Shown: positions 12,067-23,312, numbered from the stretch's first letter. The stretch is 64,000 nt of DNA from Panorpa germanica (GCA_963678705.1 OY783206.1:17557807-17621806), one strand, 5' to 3'. A program made the numbers and translations. The notes: generated by a model from the letters alone, not told the origin.

Positions 12067-12361
12067 AATATTTATTTAATGGTAATAGACAGACGCTGTT
12101 TGCCTCAATCCCCAAATATAATGCATTTAAACGAATATTCTATTTAGGGTTGTTAAGACAGAGGTTCTAAACCTAACGCAGACCTGCCAATCGTAGATTT
12201 TTGAATCACCAAAACAATGTAAAAACTAATTTAACAAGAATTATTAAAGATGAAAAATATACATTATTTTATTATAGACCCAAACAAAAATATAATAAAT
12301 AAAATTCTGAGTGATAACCCAAAAGGGGCAAAGTACAAAAAAACCACTCAGTTTCAAAAAG
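12067..12361. repeat. Linker between inverted arm and repeat B
   Basis: About 12155-12265 is an inverted match to 48070-48181, for example CTAACGCAGACCTGCC at 12171 against the reverse complement near 48145. The match lies in the tandem-repeat region upstream of the copia element, so this is another dispersed repeat fragment. A weak forward frame near 12267-12361 may belong to the unidentified fragment in repeat B. No gene is supported. Confidence 0.5.
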
Positions 12362-15185
12362 AATATTCTAAAAACTATTCAAACTAACCTAGTAAAACTA
12401 ATAAAGGAAAACAATGGAGTACCAAATACAAATCAAACATTTGAAATTTCAAAGGAAAACCCTTATAAAAAAAACAAAGACACTTCCAACTTGACACGTT
12501 AATTAGAAAGGATTTGAAACCAACCAAAGTATTCATAATGGGCTTGTGTCCTATGTCTTAATTTCTATAAAACTGTACACTATATTGATAAAGTTGGTTA
12601 CTAGAACCTCAAATGTCCAATTATTGTTTAATAACTCCTTATATTTCAGGAGAAATTAACAATTGAAAAATTCATATTTTCTCTTTAATTATTATTAAAG
12701 GGATTTAACGTTGTACACATTCCAACTGCATGCGACATCACAGCCGCTAGTTGCTATCTCTTTTATACAACAGAGCGTAAAAGAGATAGCATATTTAAGA
12801 TAAAACTTTGACAAGTCTACAGGTTACCAACCTTACAGCTCATAAATCTCCGCTATATGTATTTATATATCAAATATTATTTATAGCTAGTTTAAGGAAC
12901 AATAAAATTCCATTATTATGTCTGCCGTAACAGGGTTAAATAAAATAAAAACTTTTTATTATTTGACTTGACTTGATTATTTCGACTACCAACGGCTACA
13001 TAACATTACCACGGCATTGAAGTACTCAACAAATAACTGACGTTAAAATGCATTTTACGTCATACAAATATGGCCGACCTTTTCTAGCGCTAAAACTACA
13101 ATTCGATATTCAATAAAATAGACACGCCTATACACATTTATTAACATCAATTCCAATCAACAAATGAAAAATCGGCCACTGAAAAATGAGGACACAAGCC
13201 CATTATTTAATCCAAGATACAAATCAATATGAATTCACCGCCGCGGATCCGAACCAAAAAAAACTGTAGAATGAAAGCCCCACTCAAAAATAGAATAGAT
13301 TTACACCTTTTCTGTATTAAAGTAGCATAATATAAAACATTAACTAGTTTCAAATATAACTAACAAATGACAGATATAACTAACAAGACTGAAAACTCAG
13401 ATATAAAAATATTTTCAAATTAAGAAGAAAGTCTTTCAAATGTTATTGCAATAATTATAAAGATTTCGTCAAATAACCGTAATACCGAACTGTTGTACCC
13501 ATCAAACATACCATAACGTCAAGGTATGGATTAAAAATCAAAACAAAAAACTAATAGGTTAAGGCAAGAAATTTATTAGAAATAAACTTAATGCATTGTA
13601 TCTACATTAAATATGTGTTTTCCCAGGATCAAGCAAAATATATACAAAACAATCCCTTGGAGTTGAAATTCTAATGGCAAAGTGAAAACACAACAACAGT
13701 AAATAAGAAAATGTAAATTGTGAAGCATAATATACATATAAGGGAAGTCTTTATTTAAGCAGCAACAAAGGCAAAATCTTCGTACAATCTTCCGCATTCA
13801 TAATATCCAGTGTGACTTTTTGTATTTGTTACGTATGCTCGCGCAGGGGCATCGCATATGAATGCTCTTATTTGCACTAAATATGTTTTATTATCTACTA
13901 CAACACCATTAGCTATCAAATATTTTAGCTCTTCACTGAAAACTTTAATGTACTCTGCAATTGAAGTGGGTTTACTGTCGCCATGATAATCTCCTATTAA
14001 AAAAACGTGCGGATTTTCTCAATTAACAATATTACCTAATATTGGCCATAACTGACTTTTAGAACTCTTTGCAAGTGGAAGGCCATCTATTCCTATATCT
14101 AAAATTATAGAATCAGTTATAAAAGCATTGCCCTTAATTGTTTTAAGGATAAACCATAATGAAGATAAGCACCATTGCATATATTAACAATATTGGACTG
14201 TTTGGGGGTAGAACGGAAAGTTCTGGAATCTTTTGGCAAATCAGGAAATGCTGGTTTTAATATACACAATAGTTCATTCACTGCTATATTTGAAATATTA
14301 TGTCTTATCACCCATTCTGATAATTGCGATTGAATATTATTATTAACTTTGGAACTGCCACAGCTGTACTCATTAACAAAATCTTCAATTAATTCATTAG
14401 TAGAATAATCGTTATTTAAATCATAAAATACAGTATTCGAAGTACAGCCTAATTCTTGTACATTTATGTCAGGTATTGCATTAGCAATACTACTTTGATT
14501 CACAGGTTTATATCTCCGCGTCCTTGCGTATGCGGATAAATCTCCAGCTGCTAATAGTTGTTTAGTTTCTCTGGCTATTAGTTTATTATAATGACGTTTT
14601 GATATTAGATGCAGTGGTTAAGGCATGTTTATAGTAATAGAAGTGTACTTACTTGATTGATAGAGTAGAAAATAAACAAAATTGATGTAGACTGAAATAG
14701 AAAAACAAAAATTTAAGATATTTAATATTTTGGTTTAAACTAATGAATATACATAAAAGGGGTACTCATAATAATTACCAAAATAACTTTTATATAAAAT
14801 ACATAAAAAATAATTTACAAAATGGTGGTACAATAACCACGTGGTTCTCAACAACGTACGTTGTTACATATAGAAAGAAATTTTCAAGAAATTACAACTT
14901 ACTATATATTTAAATATAACTGCACAAATATAACTATAAAAATATAAAACTATTAATGACTATTTAATAAACGGTATTAAAATAATTTCAACAGCAAAAA
15001 GAAGTTAGAAACTTTTGGAAACTTTACTACGTACACAGTAAACCGTTAGATCGTTGAATGTCAGGCTCATATTCCGCCATTTAAATCTAAACGAATAGTA
15101 GCCGATCATTGCCGAACAAGTAAGAATGAGAGAGAAAGCAATGTTATATATGCCATTTTACATCCGTTTGTTGAAAAGGGATAAT
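12362..15185. repeat. Direct repeat copy B (paired with 1-2893)
   Basis: This is a near-identical copy of 1-2893 in the same orientation. It holds the same tnp2-like fragment, the near-palindrome at 13038-13062 and a perfect 13-bp-stem hairpin at 12753-12790. The match ends at about 15185, where unrelated sequence (the probable Gypsy element) begins. Confidence 0.85.
13770..14605 (-). pseudogene. tnp2-like transposase-domain protein fragment (copy B), broken
   Basis: This is the same gene fragment as at 1495-2329. The first segment (14503 to about 14155) is nearly identical, and the same frameshift follows it. The IGIDGLPLAKSS region is therefore again in a different frame. Copy B has an additional private nonsense change: the Trp codon in NIVNW of copy A is TGA here (14021-14019), and the next residue changes from Lys to Glu. 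A further TAA follows the FAFVAA codons near 13757. The shared frameshift and the ATA at the presumed start predate the A/B duplication; the TGA came later. Confidence 0.65.
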
Positions 15186-15599
15186 GTACTTCTAAGGATG
15201 AAATTTAGTATGTATTATGTAAAGTATTAATTTTGAAAATTAATTGTGAAGAGAGTGGTACGCAGAGGTCGGAAGGAGCGCTGGGAAAGTGCTCCAAGGA
15301 CCGACGATGCTCAGAGAAGGAGTGATACAAGGCTGCTGAGCATGTGCCAAGGTGCTGTTAGTGGGCGCTCTCTGGCGGAGGTACGGAGGAATTAAATTAA
15401 AACAGCCGGAGTGATAGAGACCTATAGACCCAAGAGGTGATGATAGGGGTTTAGAGGCGGGGCACTAGACATTGTTCAATAATGTGCTTAATTTGGGCAA
15501 ATTATAGGATTAGAACTATTTGGAATATTGCGAATTGCTTATGCAAAGGCGTGGCGACACCACAAATGCACATAGTGAAACTAATATATTTTTGTTGGT
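15186..15599. other. Unassigned GC-richer block, possible LTR or leader of the Gypsy element
   Basis: The stretch 15247-15480 is noticeably richer in G and C than its surroundings and has no similarity that I can see to the rest of the window. It lies directly between repeat B and the first recognisable Gypsy gag codons, so it may be the element's 5' LTR or leader. No second copy is present downstream of the Gypsy integrase end near 22680, so an LTR call cannot be supported. No open reading frame of note. Confidence 0.3.
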
Positions 15600-16276
15600 A
15601 CTATGCAAATCGAAATTAACAGGAGATGCAAATATAGTAACAAGCGGACGCGATATTAACTCCTAGGGAAAATTGCGAACAATTTTGTCTGATAGCTTCG
15701 GAGACCAACGATCCGTAACTACACTGTTGAGAGATTGTTTCACAAACAATTTCATAATAGATGCCAACACCTGAAGACAACTTTATATTTACGGTGCATA
15801 ACGTACGAATCAATAGAAAATTTTAATATTTAAAGTAAACAATAGGATGAATTGATTCTGGAATCATTTTTAGTGGGACTAAAAGAACAAATGGGGCAAT
15901 TTACCAGAACATCAAGATCCACAAATATGGAAGACACTCTCACATATATGAAAAACCAAAGCAGAAATATGTACGAATCTAGAACAAATAAATGTGATAA
16001 TTTAAAATTTAATATTAACGAATCAACCGACAGCTATCGTCAATATAATAAACCACATGTTCAGTTTGAACAGCATGTCCTCAGTATGTACTCCAAAGCA
16101 GCATGCAAAAGCTATATGTACCCCAATACACATATCCCCAAAAACCTGTTCAAACGATAGAAACTTCGATCAAACCTTTTACGTTGAAGAAGAAATCCAA
16201 GAACAAACCTTCTATGTTAAAGAAGAAAGCCAAGAATAAAATTTTCGCAGAAATACAAAAAAATATAAAACCCACG
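15600..16276 (+). pseudogene. Gypsy-type gag fragment, multiply broken
   Basis: From about 15610 one frame gives KLTGDANIVTSGRDINS, then a TAG where Trp is usual in this gag family, then KLRTILSDSFGDQRSV. After frame changes, 15852 onward gives LESFLVGLKEQMGQFTRTSR. This is the capsid-type region of insect Gypsy gag proteins. A basic Lys/Ser-rich tail in a third frame runs into the LINE insertion point at 16276. No zinc knuckle is seen. The fragment is non-functional. The family assignment rests on motif resemblance and on the protease and integrase pieces that continue beyond the LINE. Confidence 0.55.
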
Positions 16277-16289
16277 CACCGGCATTATT
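16276..16289. repeat. LINE target-site duplication, left copy
   Basis: GCACCGGCATTATT occurs here, next to the element's poly(T) run, and again at 22036-22049 beyond its other end. A 14-bp duplication fits target-primed reverse transcription. Confidence 0.9.
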
Positions 16290-16475
16290 TTTTTTTTTTT
16301 TTTTTTAATTTAGGCTTTGGCTTATTCAGCCTTCTTGCCATTGCTTTTATTTGTAAAATTATATAAAAATTTACATATAAATTATAATTGTTCTAATAAA
16401 TACAAAACAAATTGATTCTTTTAAAAAATTAAACTTAAAATTAAATACATACTAAATAAAATATTTTAACTTAAA

Positions 16476-19400
16476 TTACACTTCTATATTATTTTCTATC
16501 ACAAAGTTTGTTAATATTTCCGCCGTTGCTTCACTTGTCATTAAACAGGACATATTGACTGGGAACTGTGTTACATTACATAAATCATTTAAAAGTCTAT
16601 CAATTTTTGATGTTAAAAGATGACACCCTAGAATTATATGGTCCAAAGACCCTTCTTCTCCACATCTACAATTTGGTGTGTCTTTTATATTTATTTTGTA
16701 TAGATGAGCTGGACATCTAGAATGCCCAGATTTCATTCGACAATTTGTTGAAATATATCTCCGTGAATGATTTTTATTAAACCATGTGGTTGTTGGAATT
16801 TTTTGATTCGCTGCAAAAAACAACTTTCCAGTACTTTGACTTTTCTCATTATATATATTCTGCCATTCTGCCATACAATTTTCTTTAATTATTTTTTTGG
16901 AATCATTTATTGACCAATTTATTTCGATTATTTCCCCATCTACACAAGCTTCTTTGGCCAGTTTGTCAGCCATTTCGTTTCCTTTTATGCCTACATGTCC
17001 AGGAATCCAAATAAGTTTAACATTGATATCATTTTTTTCCATTTTTAAAAGATATTCTTTAATTGAACATATTTTGTTATTATTATTGTTTTTGAATTTA
17101 TTGTTATTTAAAGATACACAAACACTACGAGAATCTGTGAAGATTAATATATTTTTATTGTCAGTTTTTTGTATTATTTCTAGTAATTTCATAATTGCTG
17201 TTATTTCTGTATTATAAGAATTTGTGATGTTGTTAAGTTTGTATTTGTACTGTTGATCTGTATTATAATTGAAAATGCCAATTCCTCCAGTTTTAGAGTT
17301 TTTTTCGAATGAACCATCGGTAAACCATATACTCCAGTTTATATCATCTTTTGTTATATATTCCATATATTTTTGATAAGTTATTTCCTTACTGTCATTC
17401 TTCTTGAACAAATTTATTTCTGTATGTATTGTTGTCATGCTTATTTCTAATGGAAATTTGAAAAAAGGTATAATGTTGTGTACCTCTAAGTTCAAGTTAT
17501 TATATCTATCAAAACTAGTTAAAAGTGCCGGTTTTTTATGAGTTGTCCAATATGGTTTATTATAAAGAACATATAGTTTAGATAATCTTGTATTTAAGGG
17601 GCCACATGAGTTATGTCTGTTTTTACAAAAGAAACTGTCTGATATTTGTTGTATTCTGATATTTACCGGAGGAATATTAGTTTGATAGTTGAGGATTTGG
17701 ATTGGTGTTGAAACCATTGCACCTAATATTATTCTTAAACATTTGTTTTGTATAATTTCAATTTTTTTTAATCTTGAGTTATTTGCGGTGCAGATCATAG
17801 TACTAGAATAGTCAATATGCGGTCTAACAATAGCTTTATATATTTTTATTAAGGTTGTTGGGTGTGCGCCCCATTTGTATCCTGCTATACATCGCATCAA
17901 ATTTAAGCCTTTTTGACATTTGTTAATAATATGTGCAATTTCTTTCGCCCAAGTGCTTTTCGTATCAAAGAATATACCCAGAAATTTGATATTTGAACTA
18001 ACAGTTATATTTTTATTTCTGATGGTTATTTTTGGACTGCAGTTTATTCTATGCCTTGTAAATATAACTATTTTACTTTTTTCTGACGATATATTTAATT
18101 TGATTTCCTTTAATAAAATATCTAGTTTTCTTAATTTCGATTGTAATCTGTTTTGAGCTATATCTTGTGTATGGCCCATACTATAAATAACCATGTCATC
18201 TGCATACATCAGTACTGTTGTGTTGTTATCTGATAATGTTGTTAACTTTTCTGTGTATATGTTGAATAATAAGGGAGATAATATTGAGCCTTGTGGAATT
18301 CCGTGATTACATAGTATAGGACCAGTTAACTTATTATTGTATCTAACTGTTATTTCTCTATTTTGGAAGTAGTTTATAATCCAGTTGGATATTTTGGAAG
18401 ATATACCTATGTTTTCTACTTTTTCTTTTAATATTTTTAGATTAACATTGTCATAAGCAGCTTCAATGTCAATGAAAGCAGCTATCATATAATGATTTTT
18501 ACTGTATGTTCTTTGAATATCGATATTCAATATGTTTAAGTTATGCTGTGTACTTCTTGTTTTTCTAAAAGCAAATTGTAACTCAGGTAATCTTTTATGA
18601 TGTTCGAGATACCACTCCAGTCTGTTTTTGATGATGGATTCCATAGTTTTGCCCATACATGATAGTAAAGTAATTGGTCTGAATGATTCTTCTTTGTTTG
18701 GATCTTTTCCTGTTTTTAATATAGGAACAACGATATGTTTTTTCCAGTCTAATGGTATATCAGCAGTGTTTAATGACAGATTGTATATTTGTGTAAGATG
18801 ATTTATTGCATTGTCAGGTAAGTTTTGTATCATTTTGTAATTTATTCTATCAAATCCTGTGCTACTGTTTTTATTATGATTTAACGCGAATTTTACTTCA
18901 TTTTTATTTATGTTATTATCTAGAAAATTATCTTTTACGATGGTGGTGGTAGTAATATTTAAATTGTTGTTCTGTGGAAATTTTTTTTTAATGAATTCTT
19001 CTATTAAATTTTCATTATCACTTATCCTTTTAGTACTATAGCTTTTATTGTTAATTTTTCTTATATTATTCCAGACAATGTTGGTTGTTGTGTTTGGGTT
19101 TAAATTCTCGCAGAAATTTTGCCATTCTATTTTTTTCCTGGCTCTAAAATATCGTCTGGTTTTAGCTTGATGTTTTTTATAATTTAAATAATTCGCCATT
19201 GTCATGTTTTTATTAAAAATAGTTAGTGCTAATTTTCTTTGAGCTATCATTTTATTGCACTCAGTGTCCCACCAAGACGGTTTTATTTTATTAGGAGTTA
19301 TATTATACAATCTGGTAGATGGGATATGTATGTCTGCCGAATTATTAATAACATCTCTAAATTGGTTGTATTTGTTTTCAACATCTTGGGGATTACTTGT

Positions 19401-20204
19401 GATTCCATTTGTGCTAAGGTTTGAAATTCTGCTTTCTATTTCAAGGCTATATTTCTCCCAATCTGCTTTTCGGAAATTTCTCCTCGTTAAATATTCAGAT
19501 GTACGGTAACGGTCTTTATTATAGTCATTCAAACAGAAAAAAATTGGGTAGTGATCACTACCTAAGCTATCTGCAAGAACTTGCCACGAAGTAATTTGTT
19601 GTGTTAACGTCATTGATACCAATGTGAGATCCAATATACTGTCCCTTGTACTGAGATTGCTTACTCTAGTTGGTTTATCATCGTTGATAATATTTAGATT
19701 TTCGTTTTCTATGAAATCTAACAATTCGTTACCTTCATACTGACTACCTGGACAATTTATATCCCAAGCAAGATTAGTCGCGTTAAAATCTCCAGCAAGT
19801 ATAACAGGAACATCTATTTGTTGTTTTATCTGTGACCAATTAGAATTAGATAGTTTATGATTCGGTTTAGCATAGATTGATAAAATACATATTACATCAG
19901 TTTCGTTATGTGTTAAAATTATTCCAACTATTTCGACCGAATTAAATGGGTTATTTAGCATTACTCGTTTATATTTTATAGATTTATGAATCAAGATAGC
20001 AACACCCCCGTGGGGATTATAATTTGTATTCTGTATCCTATCTTCTCTTTCAATAAAATAACCTTTGATGTTGAAATTGATATTTTTTGTTAAAAACGTT
20101 TCTGATAGTATGCATATATGTATGTTATGCTTCTGTAACATATGTTGTAGTTCCTCTTTAATATATCTGACTCCTCTGCAATTCCATTGAATAAAATTTA
20201 TCAT
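16476..20204 (-). CDS. LINE ORF2: endonuclease, reverse transcriptase, RNase H
   Basis: An intact 1242-residue ORF with an ATG start at 20204. Residues 1-225 are an APE-type endonuclease: QWNCRG at 6-11, SET at 34-36, GDFNATNLAWD at 138-148 and SDHYP at 216-220. Residues about 440-720 are the reverse transcriptase: FRPITLLS near 508, FIDIEAAYDNV near 577, GIPQGSILSPLLFN near 635 and YADD at 667-670. Residues about 955-1085 are RNase H: TDGS at 962-965, Glu1000, TDSR near 1023 and GNEMAD ending at Asp1080. A C-terminal Cys/His motif, CRCGEEGSLDHIILGC, follows near 1190. The protein nicks the target and copies the LINE RNA in place. All catalytic motifs are present, so it is potentially active. 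Confidence 0.95.
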   Translation of the reverse strand: MINFIQWNCRGVRYIKEELQHMLQKHNIHICILSETFLTKNINFNIKGYFIEREDRIQNTNYNPHGGVAILIHKSIKYKRVMLNNPFNSVEIVGIILTHNETDVICILSIYAKPNHKLSNSNWSQIKQQIDVPVILAGDFNATNLAWDINCPGSQYEGNELLDFIENENLNIINDDKPTRVSNLSTRDSILDLTLVSMTLTQQITSWQVLADSLGSDHYPIFFCLNDYNKDRYRTSEYLTRRNFRKADWEKYSLEIESRISNLSTNGITSNPQDVENKYNQFRDVINNSADIHIPSTRLYNITPNKIKPSWWDTECNKMIAQRKLALTIFNKNMTMANYLNYKKHQAKTRRYFRARKKIEWQNFCENLNPNTTTNIVWNNIRKINNKSYSTKRISDNENLIEEFIKKKFPQNNNLNITTTTIVKDNFLDNNINKNEVKFALNHNKNSSTGFDRINYKMIQNLPDNAINHLTQIYNLSLNTADIPLDWKKHIVVPILKTGKDPNKEESFRPITLLSCMGKTMESIIKNRLEWYLEHHKRLPELQFAFRKTRSTQHNLNILNIDIQRTYSKNHYMIAAFIDIEAAYDNVNLKILKEKVENIGISSKISNWIINYFQNREITVRYNNKLTGPILCNHGIPQGSILSPLLFNIYTEKLTTLSDNNTTVLMYADDMVIYSMGHTQDIAQNRLQSKLRKLDILLKEIKLNISSEKSKIVIFTRHRINCSPKITIRNKNITVSSNIKFLGIFFDTKSTWAKEIAHIINKCQKGLNLMRCIAGYKWGAHPTTLIKIYKAIVRPHIDYSSTMICTANNSRLKKIEIIQNKCLRIILGAMVSTPIQILNYQTNIPPVNIRIQQISDSFFCKNRHNSCGPLNTRLSKLYVLYNKPYWTTHKKPALLTSFDRYNNLNLEVHNIIPFFKFPLEISMTTIHTEINLFKKNDSKEITYQKYMEYITKDDINWSIWFTDGSFEKNSKTGGIGIFNYNTDQQYKYKLNNITNSYNTEITAIMKLLEIIQKTDNKNILIFTDSRSVCVSLNNNKFKNNNNNKICSIKEYLLKMEKNDINVKLIWIPGHVGIKGNEMADKLAKEACVDGEIIEINWSINDSKKIIKENCMAEWQNIYNEKSQSTGKLFFAANQKIPTTTWFNKNHSRRYISTNCRMKSGHSRCPAHLYKINIKDTPNCRCGEEGSLDHIILGCHLLTSKIDRLLNDLCNVTQFPVNMSCLMTSEATAEILTNFVIENNIEV

Positions 20205-20409
20205 TTTAACTGTTTTAATTAATTATTGATTTTTATATCTGTCCTTGGTCTTGTTGTTATATTTATTTATATATTTTATTTTATTTTTTTTTCTCTCCGT
20301 TTATATAATTATTGTTGATTTAATATTTTAGTAAATTTATTAAACGATTAGGTTTAGTGATGTGAATAGATTTTTAAAAAATAAACTTAATTTATATATC
20401 GATGTTTTC

Positions 20410-21831
20410 TTACGAGTTTGGCCATTGTACACTAGATATTTGTTTCTTGTAGCTTCTAAGGGATTGGGATGTAATATTTGGGTCTTTGTTTGTATTTTTA
20501 ATTTTGTCATCATTATTTTTATTATATATTGATGTATAGCAGGTATCATTATCATTGTTTTCCATTGTAATATCAGGTGTCTCTTGGTTGATTTGCTTTC
20601 TGTTTTTTCCTTGATTAGTTATCTTAAGGTATGTGTCGCTTTCTTCATTGTTAGGTTTCTTTTCTTCTCTTCTTCTTTTTGGAATTGGTTCTTTAGTGGA
20701 TGTCGTAGGTTGTGGTTGACTGTAAGATCTTTGTAACGAGTTACCTGTATTTGATTTATTCACTCTGGTATTAGTTCTTCTGGTTAAAGGGTTTGGTTTG
20801 TATGTTGGAATTATGTTGATACTATTGTATTTATTAGTTATATTGGGAAAAGTCTCATTGTAGTTTAGAGCTTCAAAAGAGTTTTGAGTTCTTACTGAGT
20901 ATAAATAGTCTGTATTTTTTTCTGTTAATTCTAATTTTGCTTCATAAAAACTGAGATTGTGTTGGGCCATGAGATCTTTTATCTTGATTTGTCTTTTTTT
21001 TTCAGGACATTCATTGTCTGTAGCCTCGTGGTTAAGTTTACAATTTATGCATGTCGGATTAGGAGATGTGCATGCAGTACGTAAATGATCTTCACTTCCG
21101 CAGAATTTACATTTTGCTACTTTTGCTCTACATTTTGTGGCTGCATGTCCAAATTTAAAACAATTATATATCGTCTGTTGTACAAATGGTTCACATGCTC
21201 GTCTCACTCTCCACATGTAAACATAAGCAGGAATAGCAAGTCCTTCAAAGAATAATTTAACTGTTGTACTGGGTTCATATTTAATAGCTCCGTCAACTCT
21301 TAGTTTTCGATTTAACCTTTGCACTCTCGTTACTTTAAAAGGTGGACACTCTATATTATTTAAAATTGTATCTTCCGAATATTCAATATCAACACCTTTT
21401 ATAATAGCAACTTTTGTGCACCAGTAAAATGGGATAAACGCTTCATACCCATTGTTTTTCAGCAATGTTGATTTGGTAATTTCGTTAGCTAGTACTGCAT
21501 TAGCACATTGAACGATTACTCTATTTCTTCCCACTTTTTTAATTTCTATTATATTAGATTTATTGCTAATTTTACATATTATTTCTGCTAATTTAAGAGA
21601 ACTAAAAAATGTATTTCCATCACTATTATTTTTAACTATCATTACTTTATACGAGTCATATTTTGTTTCTGTGTTGTATAAATTATTAAATATTTTTTTA
21701 ACATTGTCACTATTGTTATTTAAGTTTTCTGTTATATCACTGGATGTTTTATCTGTAGGAATTGATTTGTTAGTCACAGAGTTGTTTTTATTGATTGGAT
21801 TTTTATCGGGAGGTTCAACCTCCATATCCAT
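20410..21831 (-). CDS. LINE ORF1: gag-like RNA-binding protein with zinc knuckles
   Basis: An intact 473-residue ORF beginning MDMEVEPPDKN, 205 bp upstream of ORF2 on the same strand. The middle holds the zinc-knuckle cluster of I/Jockey-type ORF1 proteins. The second knuckle (CKFCGSEDHLRTAC) fits CX2CX4HX4C and the third (CINCKLNHEATDNEC) fits CX2CX3HX6C. The first (YNCFKFGHAATKC) keeps the later Cys/His ligands, but Ile stands where the first Cys would be. The N-terminal part matches the RNA-recognition-like region of this family, and the C-terminal part is Asn/Thr/Lys-rich and low complexity. It should coat LINE RNA. The missing first cysteine may reflect a subfamily trait or a mutation. 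Confidence 0.9.
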   Translation of the reverse strand: MDMEVEPPDKNPINKNNSVTNKSIPTDKTSSDITENLNNNSDNVKKIFNNLYNTETKYDSYKVMIVKNNSDGNTFFSSLKLAEIICKISNKSNIIEIKKVGRNRVIVQCANAVLANEITKSTLLKNNGYEAFIPFYWCTKVAIIKGVDIEYSEDTILNNIECPPFKVTRVQRLNRKLRVDGAIKYEPSTTVKLFFEGLAIPAYVYMWRVRRACEPFVQQTIYNCFKFGHAATKCRAKVAKCKFCGSEDHLRTACTSPNPTCINCKLNHEATDNECPEKKRQIKIKDLMAQHNLSFYEAKLELTEKNTDYLYSVRTQNSFEALNYNETFPNITNKYNSINIIPTYKPNPLTRRTNTRVNKSNTGNSLQRSYSQPQPTTSTKEPIPKRRREEKKPNNEESDTYLKITNQGKNRKQINQETPDITMENNDNDTCYTSIYNKNNDDKIKNTNKDPNITSQSLRSYKKQISSVQWPNS

Positions 21832-22035
21832 ATTGTTAATTAACCAGTGATAATTAAATAGAAGTTACTTCACTTCTTATTAATAACACTTAATAATAAT
21901 ATAAATTATAATTTAAAAAAAAATAAATCACGAAAAAAAATATTATAATTTGCAAAAAAAAAAGATCACTATTTATTTTATTGTTTTGTTTATTGTAAAT
22001 ACGTGCGCTCACCAAGAAGACTCGATGTAAACTGA

Positions 22036-22365
22036 GCACCGGCATTATTACTTAATATAATTGACACAGTTTCCAATGCCAAATTATTAATAGATACAGG
22101 CTCTTCAAGAACACTAATAAATCTAAAATTTAATTTATAAAAATTACCCTGAATTAATTTATTATCAAAACAGCACATCAAACATCTAGACACAATCAAG
22201 TAGCAGGCATACCTTTATTCCCAATATTTCAAGAAAAGAAAAAATTTAAAATATATTTATTCCGATTCAGCAAAAAATAACACGGACTAATAGGTCTTGA
22301 TTTATTAAAAAAAATTAAATGCAACAATCGATATTCGAAACAGAATTTTAATAACCTAATGATTG
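22036..22365 (+). pseudogene. Gypsy protease fragment (continuation after the LINE)
   Basis: After the LINE's right target duplication the forward frame reads NIIDTVSNAKLLIDTGSSRT, containing the DTG active-site triad of a retroviral-type aspartic protease. A frame-shifted continuation (IPLFPIF, then GLIGLDLLKK) matches the flap and C-terminal region of Gypsy proteases. Several stops and at least two frame changes disrupt it. It rejoins the gag fragment ending at 16276. Confidence 0.6.
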
Positions 22366-22376
22366 TTGAATAATGA

Positions 22377-22673
22377 ATGTGTGAGGAATCTAATGATTGT
22401 GTGTATAATGTCAACATCAGAACAGAACATTTAAATAAAAAAGAAAAAACATTAGAACGAAATAATAATAAACTAAAAAATCACCAGATTAAAGTGAATG
22501 ACATCGTCTACGTTAGAGAAGGAATTGTTTCAAAAGTAAGGAATAGATACGATGGCCCCTACACAGTAACACAAGTAAAAGAACATAACATAATTAAAAT
22601 ACAAGATGGTAATAACAAGTCAAAGGCAAGAAACATCCACGTTAATGAAGAAATTAAAGTGTATAACTAACAA
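22377..22673 (+). pseudogene. Gypsy integrase C-terminal end
   Basis: The frame ending at 22670 gives IKVNDIVYVREG, RYDGPYTV and a lysine-rich NIHVNEEIKVYN end, the pattern of the C-terminal domain of Gypsy integrases. Reverse transcriptase, RNase H and the integrase core are absent between here and the protease remnant. The short match CTAATGATTGT occurs at both 22358 and 22392, a possible microhomology at the deletion site. Confidence 0.55.
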
Positions 22674-23312
22674 CTAACTGAAATCTTCTTTTATTAATCT
22701 CTTGAACACTCGATCAAATAACTCGTTTAAAGGAACACAACTTATGTTAATTGTTAATATCTCCGCTAATTTTGAGTCGTATTAAGAAATAATGGATATT
22801 TGAGGTTTTGATAGCCAACTCCATCAATATATTATAAACATAACTTACATAAAATACAAATTTTTAATTTTTTTAGTTACATTCATTTTTAACAATAGTT
22901 TAGCAAAGTATATTAATACAATATATGATTATAAATACAGTCGGAAACAAAATCATATATTTTTATTATACTATGTAACAAATATATTTAAAATAAATTT
23001 TAATTTAAGATGTTTTAAATGCTAAAATATTTTTAAAAAAATGCATATTCACTAGCTACCTACATTTATGCAAGATTTGATAAAAAGTTTTGCAAAAATG
23101 CGCAACATTGGGCAAATGCACTGCAAAAAAATAATTTTTGATTTCAAAAATAAACGCACCAGATAATAAATTCGATACAAATGAATGTTTCTCTCTAACT
23201 AGAACCATGTACAATGGCAGACATATTAATAGTTAGAGAGAATACCTAGAGTTCGGCGACGACACATGCTTAAAACAAGCTATGGCCTATGAACCTACGC
23301 TGCAATGATAAA
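22674..23312. other. Noncoding stretch downstream of the Gypsy remnant
   Basis: No coding signal. It contains one minus-orientation copy of the dispersed 70-bp motif (22749-22818) and, near 23192-23245, an inverted CTCTCTAACT/AGTTAGAGAG pair. No LTR matching 15186-15599 is seen. Confidence 0.5.

Larger units (their letters stand above)
16290..22035 (-). mobile_element. Full-length I-like non-LTR retrotransposon (LINE)
   Basis: The element lies on the minus strand, with its 5' end at 22035 and its 3' poly(A) tail read as the T run 16288-16306. It has a 5' leader of about 200 bp, a gag-like ORF1, a 205-bp spacer, and an ORF2 with endonuclease, reverse transcriptase and RNase H. A 14-bp target duplication brackets it. 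It inserted into the Gypsy remnant, splitting gag from protease. Both ORFs are uninterrupted, so it appears recent. The I/R1/LOA group is indicated by two ORFs, an APE-type endonuclease and an RNase H domain; the clade is not resolved. Confidence 0.9.

Noticed and set aside
15553-15566. TGGCGACACCAC as a primer-binding site of the Gypsy element
   Set aside because: No LTR end can be placed directly before it, and no second LTR exists in the window. The match to known primer sites is too short.
16897-19509. Several plus-strand open frames across the LINE
   Set aside because: Shadows of the intact 1242-residue minus-strand ORF2.
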